Shown piece after piece: positions 26,261 to 35,382 of a DNA stretch of 36,892 bases. Under the pieces are notes generated by a model, which made no database searches, was not told where the DNA came from, and was given only the letters and a program-made list of their open reading frames with translations. This DNA comes from Xanthomonas cannabis pv. cannabis (GTDB taxonomy: Bacteria > Pseudomonadota > Gammaproteobacteria > Xanthomonadales > Xanthomonadaceae). A program made the translations under genes and the position numbers. Where the stretch lies: positions 1-36,892 of the forward strand of contig NZ_JSZE01000022.1 of assembly GCF_000802365.1 (NCBI RefSeq), given 5' to 3'. The stretch's first letter is position 1, and every line of letters begins with the position of its first letter.

Positions 26261-27928
26261 TCAGATCGGCGAATCGGGCAGCACGGTGTGATACGCAATG
26301 AAGGCATTGCTGCAGTCCAGCGACTTGCCCGGGCCGGGCGTGCCCTGCAGCTGCACATCGTCCGGCACCGAGGCCGTGAGCTGGTCATAGAAGCTCACCG
26401 GGCCGCCGTTGAAGCTGAAATGCACCGCACCCGGATTGCTGGCCGGTCCGCCGAAGTGGGGCTGCGCAAAGCTGACCTTGCCGCCATCGAGCACGACATT
26501 GTCCAGCGACAGGGTGATCGGCCGCGTGGCGCTGGCATCGCGATACCCGTAAAAGCTCAGTTCGCCGGCGCCGAGGGTCGTTGACCCCAGCGAATGCACA
26601 TTGCGCAGCGAGATGCCGCTGAACTGCGGGATCTTGCCGTGCACGGCCGCGTTGGCGTAGTTGGCATCGAACACCAGCGGACGCGCGACGCCGCGCATGC
26701 AGATGGTGTCGAAACTGATGTCGGAGACCTGCCCGCCACGCGAGGCGTCTGACTTGATGCGCAGGCCATTGGCCGAATACGGGTCGCGCGCGACGTCGTT
26801 GGCGTTGAAGCCGTCGATGCTCAAGCCGCGCACGGCGATGTGGCGCATGCCGGCGTCGGTTTCGCTGCCCAGCGAAAAGCCATGCGTGAAATAGAACTGG
26901 TTGTAGGCGAACAGCATGTTCTCCGAGGCGATGACGCGCGTGGCCTTGGCCCCTGCCTTGATGGCCACGCCATCATCGCCGGTGCCGATGTACGAATAGG
27001 CCAGCAGCACGTTCTTCGACTGGCCGGGGTCGAATCCGTCGGTGTTCTTGGCGGTTTCCGGGGTAAAACAGGTCGCATGCGGATTGACGTCCGGCGTGCT
27101 GCCGGCCGGGCAGCGATACCCGGGGCGCGAATACACCAGGCTGGGCGCCAGGATCTTGATGCCCCATGCAGTCAGCCCCACCACGTTGTCGCTGATGACG
27201 TGGAAGTTGGGCGAGTTTTCCAGGGTAATGTCGTACAGCGTCACGTCGGTGCTGTTGTCGATCTGCATCAGGCGCGGCACGTGCTGGCTCAAGCCCTTGG
27301 TGACGTTGAGATAGGCAAGATCCCACCAGCTGGCCTTGCCGGCATTGGGCCCGGCGGTGAGCGTGCTCCCGCCGCGGCCGTCGATCTTGCCGGCGCCGAC
27401 GATGGCGCTGTTGGCGGTGTCGGAAAAATGGATCAGCGGATTGCACGACTTGGCCTTGTCGGTGGTGGCGGTACCGCAGGTGCCCAGGCCGTTGTCATAG
27501 TCCTGCGGATTGCGCGAGGCGAACACGGTGACGTTGCGGTCGATCCACAACGTGACGCCGCTCTTGATGGTGAGCGGGCCGGTCAACAGGCCCGACTCGC
27601 CGGAATCGCCGGGGACCAGATGCACCGCGCTGCCCGCCGGGCAATCGTCGATGGCGGCCTGCAGGCGCGCGGTATCGCGCTTGGAGCGCGCCGGATCCTG
27701 ATCGAGCGCATCCAGTGAACCGGCAACCGGCACCAGGGCCGCCTTGAGCGTGCTGCAGATCCGTGTCGGCAGCGTCGGCTGCCGGATCACGCCCCAGCTG
27801 GTGGAGATGCTGTGCGCGCTATCGGCATCCGCCTGTGCATGCGGTGGTGCGGCGCCGGCCTGGAGGCTGATCAGACCAATCAACGCCACGGTCAGTGGCG
27901 CGCGGGTGGGAGAGGTGGGGCTGGGCAT
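26261..27928 (-). CDS. Secreted polygalacturonase, glycoside hydrolase family 28
   Basis: 555 residues. Signal peptide about 1-27 (APLTVALIGLISLQAGAAP). The right-handed beta-helix carries all GH28 hallmarks: NTDGFD (295-300), GDD (317-319), the His-Gly pair THGFS (349-350), and RIK in LRIKSD. It hydrolyses alpha-1,4-galacturonic bonds in demethylated pectin and is presumably secreted by the type II system. Start at 27928 (MPSPTSPTRA) gives a good signal peptide; the frame upstream to 28171 is not protein-like. A candidate HrpX PIP box lies about 180-205 bp upstream. The neighbour CE8 esterase supplies its substrate. Xanthomonas pgh genes are known HrpX/Clp targets; orthology to a named pgh gene is not proven. 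Confidence 0.92.
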   Translation of the reverse strand: MPSPTSPTRAPLTVALIGLISLQAGAAPPHAQADADSAHSISTSWGVIRQPTLPTRICSTLKAALVPVAGSLDALDQDPARSKRDTARLQAAIDDCPAGSAVHLVPGDSGESGLLTGPLTIKSGVTLWIDRNVTVFASRNPQDYDNGLGTCGTATTDKAKSCNPLIHFSDTANSAIVGAGKIDGRGGSTLTAGPNAGKASWWDLAYLNVTKGLSQHVPRLMQIDNSTDVTLYDITLENSPNFHVISDNVVGLTAWGIKILAPSLVYSRPGYRCPAGSTPDVNPHATCFTPETAKNTDGFDPGQSKNVLLAYSYIGTGDDGVAIKAGAKATRVIASENMLFAYNQFYFTHGFSLGSETDAGMRHIAVRGLSIDGFNANDVARDPYSANGLRIKSDASRGGQVSDISFDTICMRGVARPLVFDANYANAAVHGKIPQFSGISLRNVHSLGSTTLGAGELSFYGYRDASATRPITLSLDNVVLDGGKVSFAQPHFGGPASNPGAVHFSFNGGPVSFYDQLTASVPDDVQLQGTPGPGKSLDCSNAFIAYHTVLPDSPI

Positions 27929-28070
27929 TGGGCGTGCTCCGGGGAGGACAGGACGCGCCTGCCCGATCTGTGCACGGCAGCCATCTGCGGTCACGACAGT
28001 GGCATGGTTGCATGCAGTTGCACGGGCGGCGGTTTGCTGCCGCAGTGCCGATCGGTCAGGTGCGGGCGCC

Positions 28071-28132
28071 AGCGTGGCGCCTTGCCCCGCTGCCCGGCGT
28101 CGGCGGGGCGAACTCAGCACCGGTTTGCCGAA
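28071..28132 (-). promoter_or_regulatory. Candidate HrpX PIP box with -10 element for the polygalacturonase gene
   Basis: On the minus strand TTCGG (28132-28128), 15 bases, TTCGC (28112-28108), then 31 bases to CACGCT (28076-28071), which fits the -10 consensus YANNNT. The accepted PIP rule is TTCGB-N15-TTCGB with a -10 box 30-32 bp downstream, so half-sites, spacing and -10 all fit. The GH28 start is 142 bp further on. Confidence 0.65.
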
Positions 28133-28205
28133 GCCAGCAATGCATTGCTGCAATTCCGTGGCGCACCGCACTCAACGGCACGGCAGCAACAAGACCAGAG
28201 GGCCC

Positions 28206-28236
28206 GTTGGCCTGGCGCGTCGCGCGCCAGGCCAAC
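28206..28236 (-). terminator. Terminator-like hairpin downstream of the pectin methylesterase gene
   Basis: Perfect 14-bp stem (28206-28219 with 28223-28236) with a TCG loop, 77 bp after the CE8 stop on the minus strand. Very GC-rich; no T tract on either side, so it may need Rho or act as an RNA stabiliser. Confidence 0.6.
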
Positions 28237-28313
28237 AGGCGCTGGTTGCCGTGCCGGGCGACATCGCGCCCTTGAAAGCCACGCGCGTCGTCCAGGACGC
28301 TGTTGCAGACAGC

Positions 28314-29495
28314 TCAGTCGGCGGCGCCTGCACCGCTGTTGCCGTACTCATAGAAACGGTTTGCCGAGTTGGCACAGCCGCTGCTGCAGAACGGACGGTT
28401 GGCCGTGGATGCATTCCACGGCGCCGCCTTGCGGATGTGGCTGCCCAGGGTGGAATCGCGCACCGTGACCTGGCCGTTGGGCGAGGTGCCGTTGACATAC
28501 GCGCTCAGGCCGCTGACACCTTCGTCCCAGGCACGGCCCAGGTAAGTCTGGTTGTCGGGCGAGCCGGACACCGCCACAAAACTGCTGTTGATCGCCAGAA
28601 AGCCGTAGCTGCTGCCGGGGCGCGTACTCGGTGCAAAGATGTAGCCGCCCCGGCTGGTTCCCAGGCGTGCACCGAGCGAACGGATGGTCGTCTTGTCGAA
28701 CACGCCGATGCCCGAGCCGAAGATGAAATCGACATCGCCGTCGATCGTGCTGTTCTTGAAGTAGGCACGATTGACGTTGGCCGCGTTGGTGGCGCTGATC
28801 AGCAAGGTGTCCTGATTGCCGGTGATCGACACGTCCTCGAAACTGGCCTTGTCGCCACGCACGGCCAGTGCGACGGCTGACTGATTGGTGTCGACGTAGG
28901 TGCCTTCGACGTAGTTGTTGTCGATGCGCAGATGGCGCGCCTGGAAGTCGGCGGCGCGCACCGTCACCGTGGCGCTGTTGGACGTGCCGACCGTGGTCGC
29001 CGCCGCATTGCTGGCGCAGGCGTGGCTGGCGGTGCCCGCCGGCTTGGGCGTGGGGTTGGCGTTGTTGAAGCGAATGACGGTGTCGCCTGCGGACGCGCCC
29101 AGCCCGAACAGCGTCAACGGCGGCGCGTTGGCCGGCACGCAGACCAGTTCGGTGTAGGTGCCCGCCTTGATGCTGATGTAGCGGCGCGTGGTGCCACCGG
29201 CGGTCACCGCTGCATCGATCGCCGATTGCACGCTGCGGTAACTGGTGGAGCCGTCCGCGGCCACGGCGTAGTCGGCACTGAGCAGCGCAACGCCGGCAGT
29301 GGGATTCCAGTTGTCGGTGACCGGTGCGGTGATTGGCCCGGCCTTGGCCAGTGCCTGGGTGATCGTATAGGTACTGGCTTCGCTGCGGGTGAGCTGCGGC
29401 CGCGTGGCGGTGCCGGTGAGTGCTGATGCATCGACGCTGACAAGCGTCAGCAATGCAGCGGCGATGCAGATCGTGCGCAAGGACGGGACGGACAT
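28314..29495 (-). CDS. Secreted pectin methylesterase, carbohydrate esterase family 8
   Basis: 393 residues. Signal peptide about 1-25 (SLRTICIAAALLTLVSVDASA). Beta-helix with CE8 catalytic residues in order: Gln205 in NQSAVAL, Gln228-Asp229 in GNQDTLL, Asp256 in VDFIFG, and Arg321/Trp323 in YLGRAW. It removes methyl esters from homogalacturonan, making it cleavable by the adjacent GH28 polygalacturonase. Start at 29495 chosen for its signal peptide; the longer frame to 29729 is not protein-like. Four Cys in the mature protein may pair. Likely type II secretion substrate and plant-tissue virulence factor. Confidence 0.93.
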   Translation of the reverse strand: MSVPSLRTICIAAALLTLVSVDASALTGTATRPQLTRSEASTYTITQALAKAGPITAPVTDNWNPTAGVALLSADYAVAADGSTSYRSVQSAIDAAVTAGGTTRRYISIKAGTYTELVCVPANAPPLTLFGLGASAGDTVIRFNNANPTPKPAGTASHACASNAAATTVGTSNSATVTVRAADFQARHLRIDNNYVEGTYVDTNQSAVALAVRGDKASFEDVSITGNQDTLLISATNAANVNRAYFKNSTIDGDVDFIFGSGIGVFDKTTIRSLGARLGTSRGGYIFAPSTRPGSSYGFLAINSSFVAVSGSPDNQTYLGRAWDEGVSGLSAYVNGTSPNGQVTVRDSTLGSHIRKAAPWNASTANRPFCSSGCANSANRFYEYGNSGAGAAD

Positions 29496-29853
29496 GGTGA
29501 GGTGCTCGCTTGAGAAGGGATGCGTGCATACCTGTGGAATGCCGGCAATTCGCGCGCAGTGGCCGCTACGTCGCAGCGGCCATCCACTCGAACTCACGCC
29601 AGTCGCCGCACGCAGGGCAGGGCGATGGTACTGCCGGGTTCGCTCGTGGATGACCGACGGTGCACAGCAATGTACGAGATGTGCGGAGTGATCACGGTTT
29701 GCAACGGGACCAGGTCCCAACACGCTCACCAGGCGATGCTGCGTGGGCAGGCACTGCCGGATGTATGGTGCAGCGCCGCGTCCTCACATGCCGTGGGCAT
29801 GCATCCTTCCAGACTCAGCGGCCCGCGTGCAAACGCGTACGTCAGGAATCGAA
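29496..29853. other. Divergent promoter region, pectin methylesterase / stress protein
   Basis: 358 bp between divergent starts. I scanned for a PIP box on both strands and found only non-matching half-sites. It contains no protein-like open frame. The AGGAA ribosome site of the stress protein gene is at 29844-29848. Confidence 0.4.
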
Positions 29854-30342
29854 ATGGCAGATCCCAAAGAACTGCAGGACAAATTCTGGAAGGCCTTGAA
29901 GTCCGACCGCACCGTGATGCTGGGCCTGGATGGCGTCGAAGACGGCCATGCGCGTCCGATGACCGCGCAGATCGAAGGCGACAGCGGCGGCCCGATCTGG
30001 TTCTTCACCTCCAAGGACAATGCATTGATCGCCATGCTGGGGCAGGGCCGTCGCGTCATCGGCGCCTTCAGCAGCAAGGGGCATGACCTGTTCGCCAGCA
30101 TCAGCGGTTCGCTGCGCGAGGACACCGATCCTGCCGTGGTCGAGCGCTTGTGGAACCCGCACGTGGCCGCATGGTACGAAGGCGGAAAGGATGACCCGAA
30201 ATTGGCGCTGCTACGCCTGGATGCGGACCACGCACAGATCTGGCTCAACGGCTCCAGCCTGCTTGCCGGGATCAAGGTGCTGTTTGGCGTCGACCCGAAA
30301 AAGGATTACCAGGACAAGGTGGCGGACGTTCCGCTGCGCTGA
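29854..30342 (+). CDS. General stress protein, FMN-binding split-barrel (PNPOx-like) family
   Basis: 162 residues. The KELQDKFWKALKSDRTVMLGL N-terminus, MTAQIEGDSGGPIWFFTSKD and ISGSLREDTDP blocks mark the general stress protein 26 family, whose members bind FMN or FAD in a dimeric split barrel. A Xanthomonas citri homologue has been structurally studied as a general stress protein. Enzymatic reaction unknown. Start at 29854 (MADPKELQ) has AGGAA five bases upstream; the frame extends to 29743 without family sequence. Confidence 0.9.
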   Translation: MADPKELQDKFWKALKSDRTVMLGLDGVEDGHARPMTAQIEGDSGGPIWFFTSKDNALIAMLGQGRRVIGAFSSKGHDLFASISGSLREDTDPAVVERLWNPHVAAWYEGGKDDPKLALLRLDADHAQIWLNGSSLLAGIKVLFGVDPKKDYQDKVADVPLR

Positions 30343-30458
30343 GTTCTTAGCGCACGCGGCCGTCAAGGTCGCGTGTGCATGCGCACTCCGGTGGCACGAA
30401 CGGTCACCGGGGTGCGATGCCGGCACTGCGACGCTGGCCCGCCAAGCGGAGCGCGCTG

Positions 30459-31340
30459 ATGCGCGTGCATCACCTGAACTGCATTTCCACGTGTCCGCTG
30501 GGCGGACATCTGATGGACGCTCGCACGCCTGGTGTATTGAATCGCGGTGACCTGTGTTGCCACTGTCTGCTGGTGGAGACCAGCGCCGGGCTGGTGCTGA
30601 TCGACACCGGCTTTGGGTTGCGCGATGTGGCCGAGCCACGCGCACGTCTAAGCGGTTTCTTTCTGGCCCTGGTCCGGCCGGAGCTACGCGAGGAAATGAC
30701 GGCCATTCGGCAGATTCAACGCCTGGGCCTGGACCCGCGCGACGTGCGGCATATCATCCTGACCCATCTGGATTTCGATCATGCCGGCGGGCTGGATGAC
30801 TTCCCGCGTGCGCGTGTGCATCTGATGGCGAGCGAGCGTGACGCGGCATTTGCGCAGCGCACCTGGATGGATCGGCAACGGTTCCGGCCGCAGCAGTGGT
30901 CCACACGTGGCCAATGGCATGCCTATGACGCGCTTACCGGCGAACGCTGGATGGGCCTGGACTGCGTGCGCGACCTGCACGGCCTGCCGCCGGAGATCCT
31001 GATGCTGCCGCTGCCGGGCCACACGCTGGGGCATGCGGCCATTGCCGTGCGCAGCGCCGAACGCTGGTTGCTGCTGGCAGGCGATGCATATTTTTTCCAT
31101 CGCGAGATGGATGCACAGCAACCGTACTGCACGCCGGGGCTGCGCCTGTATCAGTGGATGCTGGAAAAGGATCGCGCCGCGCGGCTGGGCAATCAGCAAC
31201 GTTTGCGTCGCCTGCGTCAGCACCACGGCGGGGAGGTCGAGCTGTTCTGCTCGCACGACATCACCGAGTTCGAGCGCGTCGCGGGGCAGCCGGCACGCCT
31301 GCCGGCAGGCGCCTTGCTGCACGCGCCAACGCCGCACTGA
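30459..31340 (+). CDS. Metallo-beta-lactamase-fold hydrolase (AHL-lactonase-like)
   Basis: 293 residues. Metal-binding motif THLDFDHAGG (HxxxDH, about residues 109-118), third-ligand His in LPGHTLGH, bridging Asp in LLAGDAYF, and CSHD near the C-terminus. The arrangement resembles the lactonase branch (AiiA-like), but many members hydrolyse other esters or lactones, so quorum-quenching activity is only a possibility. Start at 30459 (MRVHHLNC) has a GGAG site about eight bases upstream. A 14-bp hairpin follows 26 bp after the stop. Confidence 0.88.
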   Translation: MRVHHLNCISTCPLGGHLMDARTPGVLNRGDLCCHCLLVETSAGLVLIDTGFGLRDVAEPRARLSGFFLALVRPELREEMTAIRQIQRLGLDPRDVRHIILTHLDFDHAGGLDDFPRARVHLMASERDAAFAQRTWMDRQRFRPQQWSTRGQWHAYDALTGERWMGLDCVRDLHGLPPEILMLPLPGHTLGHAAIAVRSAERWLLLAGDAYFFHREMDAQQPYCTPGLRLYQWMLEKDRAARLGNQQRLRRLRQHHGGEVELFCSHDITEFERVAGQPARLPAGALLHAPTPH

Positions 31341-31366
31341 TCTGCGCTTCACCGCCCCCAGACACG

Positions 31367-31401
31367 GCGCAACGCCATGATCGTCGCTCATGGCGTTGCG
31401 C
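31367..31401 (+). terminator. Terminator-like inverted repeat after the MBL-fold gene
   Basis: Perfect 14-bp arms (31367-31380 and 31388-31401) around a seven-base TCGTCGC loop. No T tract follows. It lies between the hydrolase stop and the small gene at 31434-31724, so it could end the first transcript or act as an operator for the second. Confidence 0.6.
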
Positions 31402-31457
31402 GGGTGTCGCGATGCCTCAGACGGAGACGGACAATGCAGTAGATCGAAATCGGCCAG

Positions 31458-31724
31458 ATGGTGTTCCTGCGCGACGGTGAAGTCGGCGTTGGCGCGGTGC
31501 GCGATATCCGCAACGACGGCGCCGAACTGGTGATCAATATCGAAAACGGTGGCGACTTCGTGTTGCCGGCCTCGGTGGTACGCGATGTGCACTCGGGCAA
31601 GGTGATGCTGGATGTGGAGCAACTTCCGGACGATGTACGTCAGGCGCTGCGCCACCCGCACGACAACGAACTGCAGACCAGCACCTATGCAGCCAGCAAT
31701 CCGCAGGATGGCGCGCTGAAGTAG
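31458..31724 (+). CDS. Small conserved-looking protein; natural start interrupted by an amber codon
   Basis: 88 residues from the ATG at 31458: acidic, beta-rich sequence (MVFLRDGEVGVGAV, then IRNDGAELVINIENGGDF) reminiscent of small PRC-barrel-like proteins; I do not recognise the family. The better start is the ATG at 31434, with GGAG seven bases upstream, but it reads ATG CAG TAG and then continues in frame as IEIGQ into the visible protein. A single C-to-T change from CAG would create this stop. The ATG at 31458 has no clear ribosome site, so expression may be lost or reduced. Function unknown. Confidence 0.6.
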   Translation: MVFLRDGEVGVGAVRDIRNDGAELVINIENGGDFVLPASVVRDVHSGKVMLDVEQLPDDVRQALRHPHDNELQTSTYAASNPQDGALK

Positions 31725-31793
31725 GCTTTGCGGTGGTGCGTGGTGCGTGCAGGCGAGCGTCGGCGACCGATGCAAGTCAGTCACCGATGCAGG

Positions 31794-32612
31794 TCAGTCA
31801 GGCAGCAGGAAGTTGCGTGGCGCCGCGTCTGCCGGTCCGTCGGAGAGCAGGGCCGGCTGCTCGGCTTTGTCCTTGAGCTGCACGCCGGAGAGCCTGCGCC
31901 GGAAGGCCTCGCGTAGCAGGTACGCCAGTTTGTGCGTCGCGTCGGCATAGCTCAGGCCTTCTGCGCGAATATTGGAAATGCAGTTGCGCGCGGCATCGGT
32001 CAGGCCGACGCGCGGCGCGTAGGTGAGATAGAGTCCCAGGCTGTCGGGCGAGCTGAGCCCGGGACGTTCGCCGATCAACACGATGACCGCGCGCGCCTTG
32101 AGCAGTTCGCCCACTTCATCGCCCACCGCCACGCGCCCCTGTGCGACCAGCGCTACTGGCGCCACTGTCCAGCCTTGCTGCACTGCCAATGCGTCAATGT
32201 GTTCCACCATCGGCACGGCATGCCGGTATACCGCGAGCGCAGACAGGCCGTCGGCGACCACCACCGCCACATCGTGGCCGCCGCCGTGCACGGCGGTCTG
32301 GCCACGTAGTTGCGTCGCCGCAGTGTCGGACAGGCAGCGGCCCAGGTCCGGGCGCTGCAGATAGGTATGGCGGTCTGCTGCCGCGCTCTGCAACAGGATG
32401 CTGTCGCGCCCTCGTCGCCGCAGCGCTGCCTGCAACGCAGCCGGGTCGAATGCCAGGTGTACTGCATCCCGCGCCTGCGCATGCGCCAGTTGGAACTCCA
32501 GGTGGGCAGCAGTTGGCAGGCTGGTGCCGACCCGCCCCAGCGCAATGCGCGCCGGGGTCAGTTGGCGTAACCGTGCCCATGCATCGCGCGGCGGTGTGGC
32601 CGCGTTGCTCAC
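31794..32612 (-). CDS. eutC: Ethanolamine ammonia-lyase small subunit
   Basis: 272 residues from a GTG start. With EutB it forms the adenosylcobalamin-dependent lyase that splits ethanolamine into acetaldehyde and ammonia. Family blocks: [35 protein letters not shown] (B12-face region), [32 protein letters not shown], and [14 protein letters not shown]. The start overlaps the eutB stop by four bases (GTGA), so subunit synthesis is coupled. Confidence 0.96.
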   Translation of the reverse strand: MSNAATPPRDAWARLRQLTPARIALGRVGTSLPTAAHLEFQLAHAQARDAVHLAFDPAALQAALRRRGRDSILLQSAAADRHTYLQRPDLGRCLSDTAATQLRGQTAVHGGGHDVAVVVADGLSALAVYRHAVPMVEHIDALAVQQGWTVAPVALVAQGRVAVGDEVGELLKARAVIVLIGERPGLSSPDSLGLYLTYAPRVGLTDAARNCISNIRAEGLSYADATHKLAYLLREAFRRRLSGVQLKDKAEQPALLSDGPADAAPRNFLLPD

Positions 32613-34021
32613 GATGGGGTACCGGAAGGCAGCTGCGAGAGCGCACGACGAAACGGTGCCGGGACCTCGCTGCCCAGTTCAAACCGCCCATCGTCGTGCA
32701 ACCGCAGGATGCCGTGTTGCTCCAGCCACTGCTCGAACTCGGGCGCGGCGCGCAGGCCAAGCGCCTGGCGCGCATACAGCGCATCGTGGAACGAGGTGGT
32801 CTGGTAGTTGAGCATCACATCGTCCGAGCCGGGGATACCCATGATGAAGTTGATGCCGGCCGCGCCGAGCAGGGTGAGCAACACGTCCATGTCGTCCTGA
32901 TCGGCTTCGGCATGATTGGTGTAGCAGATGTCGCAGCCCATCGGCACGCCGAGCAATTTGCCGCAGAAATGATCCTCCAGCCCGGCGCGGATGATCTGCT
33001 TGCCGTCATACAGATATTCCGGGCCGATGAAGCCGACCACGGTGTTGACCAGCAGCGGCTTGAACTGCCGCGCCACCGCATACGCGCGCACCTCGCAGGT
33101 CTGTTGGTCCACGCCGTGGTGCGCGTTTGCCGACAAGGCGCTGCCCTGGCCGGTCTCGAAATACATCACGTTGTCGCCGACGTTGCCCCGGCGCAGCGAC
33201 AGGCCGGCCTCGTAGCCTTCCTGCAAGAGCGCCAGATTGATGCCGAAGCTGGCGTTGGCCGCTTCGGTGCCTGCGATGGACTGGAACACCAGATCCACCG
33301 GCACGCCGCGGTCGATGGCCTCGATGGTGGTGGTGATATGGGCCAGCACGCACGATTGGGTGGGAATCTGATAGCCGGTGATCACCGCATCGAGCATGCG
33401 CAGCAATGCGGTGGTTGCCGCCAGACTGTCGCTGGCCGGGTTGATGCCGAGCACTGCATCGCCGTTGCCGTACAGCAGGCCGTCGAGCACGCTGGCGGCA
33501 ATGCCGGTGGCATCGTCGGTGGGATGGTTGGGCTGCAGCCGCGTCGACAGCCGGCCACGCAGGCCCAGGGTGTTGCGAAAGCGCGTGACCACACGTGTCT
33601 TCTGCGCCACCAGGATCAGGTCCTGCACCCGCATCAGCTTGGACACCGCCGCCACCATTTCCGGCGTCAGCCCCGGCGCCAGCGCCGCCAATGTGGCTTC
33701 GTCGGCCTGCGGGCTCAGCAACCAGTCGCGAAAGCCGCCAACGGTGAGATGCGCCACCGCGGCAAACGCCGTCGCATCGTGCTGGTCGACGATCAGCCGG
33801 GTGACTTCGTCGCTGTCGTAGGGCACCACCGCTTCCTGCAGGAAATGGCGCAGCGGCAGATCTGCCAGTGCCATCTGCGCTGCCGCCCGTTGCAGCCCGG
33901 ATTCTGCCGCCAGCCCGGCCAGCTGATCGCCCGAGCGGGCCGGCGTGGCCTTGGCCAGCAACTGCTTGAGATCGGCAAACCGGAAACGCTCGCAGCCGGC
34001 AGTGAAGGCGAAGCCGCTCAT
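32609..34021 (-). CDS. eutB: Ethanolamine ammonia-lyase large subunit
   Basis: 470 residues, the catalytic TIM-barrel subunit. Recognisable segments: [58 protein letters not shown], the [16 protein letters not shown] active-site region, and [20 protein letters not shown] near the C-terminus. The start at 34021 (MSGFAFTAG) overlaps the permease stop (ATGA); the same open frame continues upstream through the permease in another register and is a shadow. Slightly longer than the E. coli subunit (453). Confidence 0.96.
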   Translation of the reverse strand: MSGFAFTAGCERFRFADLKQLLAKATPARSGDQLAGLAAESGLQRAAAQMALADLPLRHFLQEAVVPYDSDEVTRLIVDQHDATAFAAVAHLTVGGFRDWLLSPQADEATLAALAPGLTPEMVAAVSKLMRVQDLILVAQKTRVVTRFRNTLGLRGRLSTRLQPNHPTDDATGIAASVLDGLLYGNGDAVLGINPASDSLAATTALLRMLDAVITGYQIPTQSCVLAHITTTIEAIDRGVPVDLVFQSIAGTEAANASFGINLALLQEGYEAGLSLRRGNVGDNVMYFETGQGSALSANAHHGVDQQTCEVRAYAVARQFKPLLVNTVVGFIGPEYLYDGKQIIRAGLEDHFCGKLLGVPMGCDICYTNHAEADQDDMDVLLTLLGAAGINFIMGIPGSDDVMLNYQTTSFHDALYARQALGLRAAPEFEQWLEQHGILRLHDDGRFELGSEVPAPFRRALSQLPSGTPS

Positions 34022-35373
34022 GTGCTGCCGGCCGCAGTGGCGCCCTGGCGACGCAGGCTCAGCACGCAACAGGCTGCGCCGAGCAGCAGCAGGCCGACGA
34101 AGATCACCGCCACGATCGGGTTGAACCACACCATCGCCACCAGGCACACCACCGCCAGTGCCAGCGCGACCGCCGGCACCAGCGGATAGCCCGGAGCCCG
34201 GAAGCTGCGCTCCAGCCCCGGTTCGCGACGGCGCAGCGTGAACAGGCTGAGCATGCTCATGACATACATCACGATTGCACCGAACACCGACATGGTGATC
34301 ATGGCCGCGGTCAGCGACATGCCCTGGATCTTGACGACGCCGTCGCTGCAGATGGCCGCAATGCCGATGACGCCGCCGGCCAGGATCGCGCGATGCGGCG
34401 TACGGAAGCGCGACAGTTTCGCCAACCCGTGCGGCAGGAAGCCGGCGCGCGCCAGGGCAAAGAATTGTCGCGAATAGCCCAGGATGATGCCGTGGAAGCT
34501 GGCCACCAGGCCGAACAGGCCGATCCACACCAGCATGTGCAGCCAGGTGGAACTGTTGCCCACCACTGCCTTCATCGCCTGCGGCAACGGATCGTTGATG
34601 TTGGACAGCTGACGCCAGTCGCCCACGCCGCCGGCAAACACCATCACGCCCAGCGCCAGCGCCACCAGGGTGAGGATGCCGGCAATGTAGGCGCGCGGAA
34701 TGGTGCGCCTGGGGTCCTTGGCTTCCTCGGCCGCCATGGCGGCGCCTTCGATCGCCAGGAAGAACCAGATCGCAAACGGAATCGCCGCAAAGATGCCGGA
34801 GATGGCCGCCGGCCCGAACACGTCGCTGCCGGCCCAGCCATTGGCCGTAAAGCGCGCCACGCTGAAACCCGGCGCCACCACGCCCATGAAGACCAGCAGC
34901 TCGATCACTGCCAGCAAGGTCACGATCAGCTCGAAGGTGGCCGCAATCGCCACGCCGACGATGTTCAAGCTCATGAAGATCCCGTACGCGCCGATCGCCG
35001 CGACGCGCGGGTCGAGCGTGGGGAACTGCACGTTCAGGTACGCCCCGATGGCCATCGCAATGGCGGGCGGCGCAAACACGAATTCGATCAGGGTAGCCAG
35101 GCCCGCGAGCATCCCGCCATAGGTGCCGAACGCACGCAGGCTGTAGGCGAACGGGCCGCCCGCATTCGGGATGGCAGTGGTCAGTTCGGTGAAGCTGAAG
35201 ATGAAGCAGGTATACATCACCGCGACCAGCAACGTGGTGACCAGGAACCCCAATGTCCCTGCAGTCCCCCAGCCATAACTCCAGCCGAAATACTCGCCGG
35301 AGATCACCAGGCCCACCGCAATACCCCATAACTGCCAGGTACCGAGGGTGGACTTGAGTTGCTCGTTGCGCAT
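34018..35373 (-). CDS. eat: Ethanolamine permease, APC superfamily
   Basis: 451 residues with about 12 hydrophobic segments. APC-transporter features: TWQLWGIAVGLVISGEYFGWSYGWGTAG at TM1, NAGGPFAYSLRAFG, FAIWFFLAIEGAAMAAEEAKDPRRTIPRAY, and GYSRQFFALARAGFLPHGLAK. Its place directly before eutB-eutC indicates ethanolamine import. I chose the ATG at 35373 (MRNEQLK): the AGGAG at 35387-35383 is nine bases upstream of it but directly touches the alternative ATG at 35382. First gene of the three-gene operon. Confidence 0.93.
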   Translation of the reverse strand: MRNEQLKSTLGTWQLWGIAVGLVISGEYFGWSYGWGTAGTLGFLVTTLLVAVMYTCFIFSFTELTTAIPNAGGPFAYSLRAFGTYGGMLAGLATLIEFVFAPPAIAMAIGAYLNVQFPTLDPRVAAIGAYGIFMSLNIVGVAIAATFELIVTLLAVIELLVFMGVVAPGFSVARFTANGWAGSDVFGPAAISGIFAAIPFAIWFFLAIEGAAMAAEEAKDPRRTIPRAYIAGILTLVALALGVMVFAGGVGDWRQLSNINDPLPQAMKAVVGNSSTWLHMLVWIGLFGLVASFHGIILGYSRQFFALARAGFLPHGLAKLSRFRTPHRAILAGGVIGIAAICSDGVVKIQGMSLTAAMITMSVFGAIVMYVMSMLSLFTLRRREPGLERSFRAPGYPLVPAVALALAVVCLVAMVWFNPIVAVIFVGLLLLGAACCVLSLRRQGATAAGST

Positions 35374-35382
35374 GTCGCACAT

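Larger units (their letters stand above)
27929..28313. other. Intergenic region between pectin methylesterase and polygalacturonase genes
   Basis: 385 bp on the minus-strand path from CE8 to GH28. It holds a 14-bp-stem hairpin (28206-28236), likely ending the CE8 transcript, then a PIP-box-like promoter (28071-28132) and a roughly 140-base leader for the GH28 gene. No coding sequence seen. Confidence 0.6.

Noticed and set aside
29550-29583. Possible PIP box (TTCGC-N15) upstream of the pectin methylesterase gene
   Set aside because: The second half-site does not match TTCGB at N15 and the orientation is away from the esterase gene.
29675-29700. GTGATCAC palindrome near the stress protein gene as a Clp/CRP site
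   Set aside because: Does not fit TGTGA-N6-TCACA in register; only a short palindrome remains.
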